Shown here piece after piece: positions 12,322 through 64,000 of a stretch of DNA of 64,000 nucleotides. The stretch's first letter is position 1, and every line of letters begins with the position of its first letter. The DNA comes from Lamellibrachia columna. Taxonomy: Eukaryota > Annelida > Polychaeta > Sabellida > Siboglinidae. The notes beneath the pieces are model-generated. The model was not told where the DNA came from. It ran no database searches and was given only the letters and a program-made list of their open reading frames with translations. The DNA lies in the NCBI GenBank assembly GCA_963662155.1, contig OY759263.1, positions 38,394,595 through 38,458,594 of the forward strand. Direction: 5' to 3'. The position numbers and the translations under genes are program-made.

Positions 12322-13945
12322 GTACAGAACAATTAAACACTGCACATTTACATTTACCCTTTTTACAAAGAATTTGCCCATCCCACATACAGTATATTAT
12401 AACTGTTTTATAGCGTTAAACATGGTGAATCAGGCAATATCAGATCAACTTCATCCTGATTTCTTGACAATTTCCACATCAGATTTCTCTCAAAAGCTGG
12501 TGACTCACTTAAATTTCTGTTCAGCAAATTACACCGTAATTGACACACCAATTCCAGAATTGCAATAGGTCTTTTAAAAGTAATTGGAATACGTGAAAAT
12601 GTAATTGGTATTTTTAATTACTTTATTCAATTACATTGTAACTTTTTAACTGAATATATATTTTACAAATAATCAGTAACTAAATAAAGCTGCTTTTATT
12701 TTTGCTAGGCATTGGTATTGTTGATGTGAAATTGGTATTGGTAATTGGTATTGAACTGATATAATATAATTGACCCCAAGTCTGATCAACAGGTGTATGT
12801 GCAGGTATCCCAATTTGCAAATAAAATCCTTGGTCCTTCTAAACACTATGCACTGAATTTACAATAACAGTCAACATTTCACACCTTTATATAATCCTTC
12901 AGTAAATAAGAACTTGCTGCACAGGTGTCCAGGATCAGTTGAAACAATGCACGTACATACACTATAATAATACAAACAAAGCCAGATTGGTAAAAGTAAA
13001 CTGAATTTCTGAACTACATGCAAAATCAACAAGAAATGTCACCAGTTTGTGTTCCGGTAATTTGTGTCTTCTGCTACAAGACAAAGTAAAAGACCCCTTC
13101 GGTCGGCCGTGTAAGAGGGATAGCACCCTCTGAATGGTCAGCCACCCCAGTATTATGAGCCTTTGGATCTGATTGGCTAGGTATGTTGGTCAGTTGTGTC
13201 ATAAACTATGCACAGTGATACACCATGCTTCAAATTACAGAATACAATATGTAATGTCATATAAAATGGTTGGATACCTGTTCACAAAATACCAACAACT
13301 CGTTAGCCTTGAATATCCAAGCTGTGGGATGTGGTGCCCCATTTATCACACACACCAAAGCCTGGAATCACAGTAGGTTCTGTTGTGATGGAAACTATAC
13401 ATACACTCAGATTCTGGGTGCATATATATATATATATATATATACACTCTAATTAGATTAATTAGTCTCTCATCAGAGGATTTGGCTAACTCATAAAAAT
13501 AATATATCAGTTTATACAATGCAATTTGAATAAGTTTTAAGCTTAAAATTATACTGACACAACTGTCACACTAAAAAGTTAAATAATGCAAAATAATGTT
13601 CTAGTGTAGAATCTTAATAATGACGCCGATTGGTTGCTGGCTGTGATTTCACAAAGGCGAGCAAGAGTCGGATAAGCGATACTAACAACTCGTATATAAA
13701 TAAAACACCTTTTCAAATTCGTTGACTTTCAGTAAAATTCCATGACATGTGAACTGTGATACAGTTAGTTTTCGAGTATGCATTTTTATTCTATTTGCGA
13801 GCACAAACATAAAAAAAAATAAATGTGTTGAATCCGTTATTAAGAATGAGATTGCAAAACATGCATTACTCATCAGGCGGATTACAAACGCAGCCACCAA
13901 GCATCTCATTATCATCAAAAAGCATTTACCTACAGCACACTTACA
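12322..13945. other. AT-rich flank with simple repeats
   Basis: 12560-12780 is rich in TAATTGGTATTGG-type repeats, possibly a hAT or MITE remnant. 13424-13446 is a (TA)n microsatellite. No gene is supported. Confidence 0.4.
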
Positions 13946-15094
13946 CTAGTGTTGTTTATTACTAAAGGTGTAGAGAAGTGAATATGTTGACAAGAAGATT
14001 GATTTCTCATTCAATATTTTACATCTCACATTAAATTATATAATCTATTTTGGATCATAATTATGGCAAATCAAATGGTTTGTGCAAGTTTAAGAGAAAT
14101 TTATATTTTGTTGACCAAATGTATATGGATATTAAAACTACTTCTTTAATATACAAATTATCAGTACTATGCTATGTTAATGGGGCCAATGCCCATCATA
14201 ACGGATTTAACAATGTGTTTTGACATACTTATTGTATAACAAATTATAAACTATGAAATAAGTGTTAGTAAATGATAACCAGCGAAACACAAATCCCACA
14301 AGGTATCTAATTTCATAGAAATAATGATTTTACAAACCAAAGAGGGCATATTGGATATATTAAAAAAAATTTTTTTACCCAAATGTGCTGGTTAAGGAAT
14401 TTTGGGCCATATGTTAATTATCACATCCAGATCTGTGCATAATTGTGTCCATTTTAAGTCACTAAATTTTCTGTTTTACAATTTTTTCCTTCTTTTTTCT
14501 GTAAAATGGTAGATTTCACTCTTTAAATCAGCTACATTTGTGATTTCTTCCTGATAGACAAGAAACAATTTTGATATTTAACATTCATGGACACCAAGTA
14601 ATGCACCGAAGAGTGCAAGGTTGTGTACTTCACAGGATGCTCAAAGTCAAAACACAAGCATTCTTGCTCTTTTTTTTTACATAGGACACATATCAAACAA
14701 AATATTTCTGCTATTTAAAAATGAAAAGTACTTATTTTTGGGGTCAGTGCAACATTATGTTCCCATGATCTGAGCTGTGCACAAATCAAGATGTGACAGT
14801 AATTCAATAAGCTGTCTCCCCTAATAAACATCAACAAACATCAGTCTGACCAAATATGAGCTTGTCAACAATAGTAATTTTTGTCAAATATATTATGTGT
14901 ACTTTTTATACAGTAGCCATGATCTATGTGCACTGTGAAATTACTATCTAAAATGATTAGTTGAAATGTTTGAGTACTATGACAATCAGGAATCATTTCT
15001 GTTGACGTGAGTTCATCTGTAGGCAGATGCAACCTATAAGAGACAGATGCAACCTATAAGAGACAGATGTCTCAGTGGCTCCTGCTGTCTCTCT
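13946..15094 (-). other. Putative AGPS 3' UTR and downstream flank
   Basis: The sequence is AT-rich with no convincing ORF. The first good minus-strand AATAAA-type signal I see after the stop is near 13948 (gtttatt on the plus strand), which would give a UTR of about 1.15 kb. A 20-bp unit (CAGATGCAACCTATAAGAGA) is duplicated in tandem at 15025-15064, just after the stop codon. The polyadenylation site is a guess without transcript data. Confidence 0.3.
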
Positions 15095-62720
<47,626 letters not shown>

Positions 62721-63539
62721 CTGTGGACACAGCAAATGAATTTGAATAAAATATACAAGAAACTTATAAAATCTTGTGATCTTTAATGTTGTCAGTCTGT
62801 ATACAGATGTAGAGATAGCTAAAAAATTATAGGTAGCCAATCAGACTACCCAGTTAAAAAAATTGGGTAGCTCGGAGATTCCTCAACCAAATGATGTCTT
62901 AGTGACCTTGTTGGCCAATATGCCCTTTATTGTAACTACTAATGGAAATGTTGTATCACATCAAGTTAGAAACAGTTAAAAAAATTGTGTAGCTTGAAGC
63001 ATAGTGTTATCACTGGCATGGTTTATGACAGAACAACTGACCAATGCATCTTGGGGAGGCTACTAGAAGAATCCCTACAGGGGGCATGGGTAAACAAAAA
63101 CTGACAAATTAAAAGGAGTATCTCCTCACTACAGAGGGCCTCTGACCAGTTAGAAGCATTATCCCTGCTATGGGAGTTGACAGCACCCCTTATATTCCCT
63201 CACTGCAGGGGGTCGCAGATCAATTAGAAGCATTATCCCAGTTATGGGAACTGGCAACATCCCTTCATGGGGTGTCTTTGTCTCGTAGCACATCACCCAC
63301 CAACCAACCCCTTTCTCCACCTTTCTAAAATGACTGGCCCCAGAGAGATCTGGCTGGGTTGTCCCATTTTATTGCCAAGATGAATAAAAAAAATTAAATA
63401 ATATGATTCTTTACATGAATCATTGTGTTGTTCTATCATAAATAGTAACTATAGCCTTTTATAGTGAATATCTTGTGAAGTAGTCTTCGAATTGATTTGC
63501 AATATCCGTTTATTTGTTAAATTATTGCCATTATTTTTA
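62721..63539. other. AGPS intron, unassigned
   Basis: Contains two loosely similar stretches (AGTTAAAAAAATTG-GTAGCT near 62852 and 62975; CAATTAGAAGCATTATCCC near 63150 and 63212), so a diverged local duplication. No exon of AGPS found. Confidence 0.45.
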
Positions 63540-64000
63540 AAAGAAAATGGTTTGTTTGCATTATTTTTGGAAAGAATTTCATTTCACATGTTTCTAATGT
63601 AATTTTTGTATTGGTTAAAGCATGATTCAAAATAATTTTGTTTGGCAGCACAAATGTTTTTCTTTAATATTGAATTATATGTTATAAAGTTAATGAGAAT
63701 GACTTCATAGTTAGTAATCCATGTTGAAAGTTTATGTTTATTGCATTTCATGATTTTAATTGGCATATGCTTATCCTTAGCATGCATAATTTCTTAGTGT
63801 ATTATGTTGTAATTTAAATTAGGGTCAGCCATAGGACATTTATTTAGTTGATTGTACATTTCATTCAAGTTTATCTTTTTTTTACACTATGCATTTTATT
63901 TTGTATATTTTCTATAAAGAATTTAGGAGGACGTTTAGTTATTATGTTGATATCCATGATTAGGAAGTATGGTTGATGATCAGAAAAAGTGTTGGTAAAG
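63540..64000 (-). pseudogene. Third LINE family: endonuclease end and linker (runs off the window)
   Basis: Minus strand from 64000: NTFSDHQPYFLIMDINI (the SDH motif of the APE endonuclease), RPPKFFIENIQNKM, NEMYNQLNKCP, DKHMPIKIMKCNKHKLSTWI, then ILKKNICAAKQNYFESCFNQ and YKNYIRNMW-like. This is the usual endonuclease-to-RT linker of non-LTR elements. Two stops break the frame. Confidence 0.75.

Overview
The window is animal nuclear DNA. It is AT-rich, its only host gene is split by GT-AG introns, and it is crowded with metazoan-type transposons (CR1/L2-like LINEs, Penelope-like, Ty3/Gypsy, hAT, pogo/Tigger, FLYWCH-MULE, and a KRBA2/Ginger-type integrase). The species cannot be named from the sequence. 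The long TE-filled introns and the mix of families suggest a repeat-rich invertebrate, perhaps marine, or an early vertebrate; this is inference.

Host gene. From about 15.1 to 62.7 kb the minus strand carries the 3' part of AGPS (alkylglycerone-phosphate synthase, the ether-lipid enzyme of peroxisomes). Eight coding exons (140, 50, 70, 62, 90, 100, 58 and 137 bp) join in one open frame of 707 bp (235 codons plus stop), with correct phase at all seven junctions. The 5' exons lie beyond the right edge. The protein ends in Ser-Lys-Leu-stop, a canonical PTS1 peroxisomal import signal, whereas mammalian AGPS is imported by an N-terminal PTS2.

Layout. 0-10.96 kb: a segmental duplication (1-2668 and 7603-10223, about 7.6 kb apart), a third partial copy and two diverged relatives. 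These carry Ty3/Gypsy and LINE debris and a foldback element. 11-15 kb: a hAT (Charlie/ZBED-like) relic and the sequence downstream of AGPS. 15.2-32.6 kb (AGPS intron): several minisatellites and a decayed but nearly complete LINE (ORF1 with esterase-like domain, endonuclease, RT) with a Penelope-like element nested in it. 33.4-44.3 kb (intron): a pogo/Tigger element with 20-bp TIRs and TA duplication, LINE fragments of at least two families, and a Gypsy integrase fragment. 44.4-51.1 kb (intron): a degenerate KRBA2-like integrase gene and three tandem arrays. 51.5-59.8 kb (intron): two hAT elements of one family in opposite orientation, each with an 8-bp target-site duplication. A LINE interrupts the first, and a FLYWCH-MULE with TIRs built of 16-bp repeats lies between them. 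59.8-62.6 kb (intron): a 58-bp satellite split by unrelated sequence. 63.5-64 kb: another LINE family.

The only gene expected to make a functional protein is AGPS. The transposon ORFs seen here are broken by stops, frameshifts, truncations or lost catalytic residues. No tRNA, rRNA or CRISPR was found.
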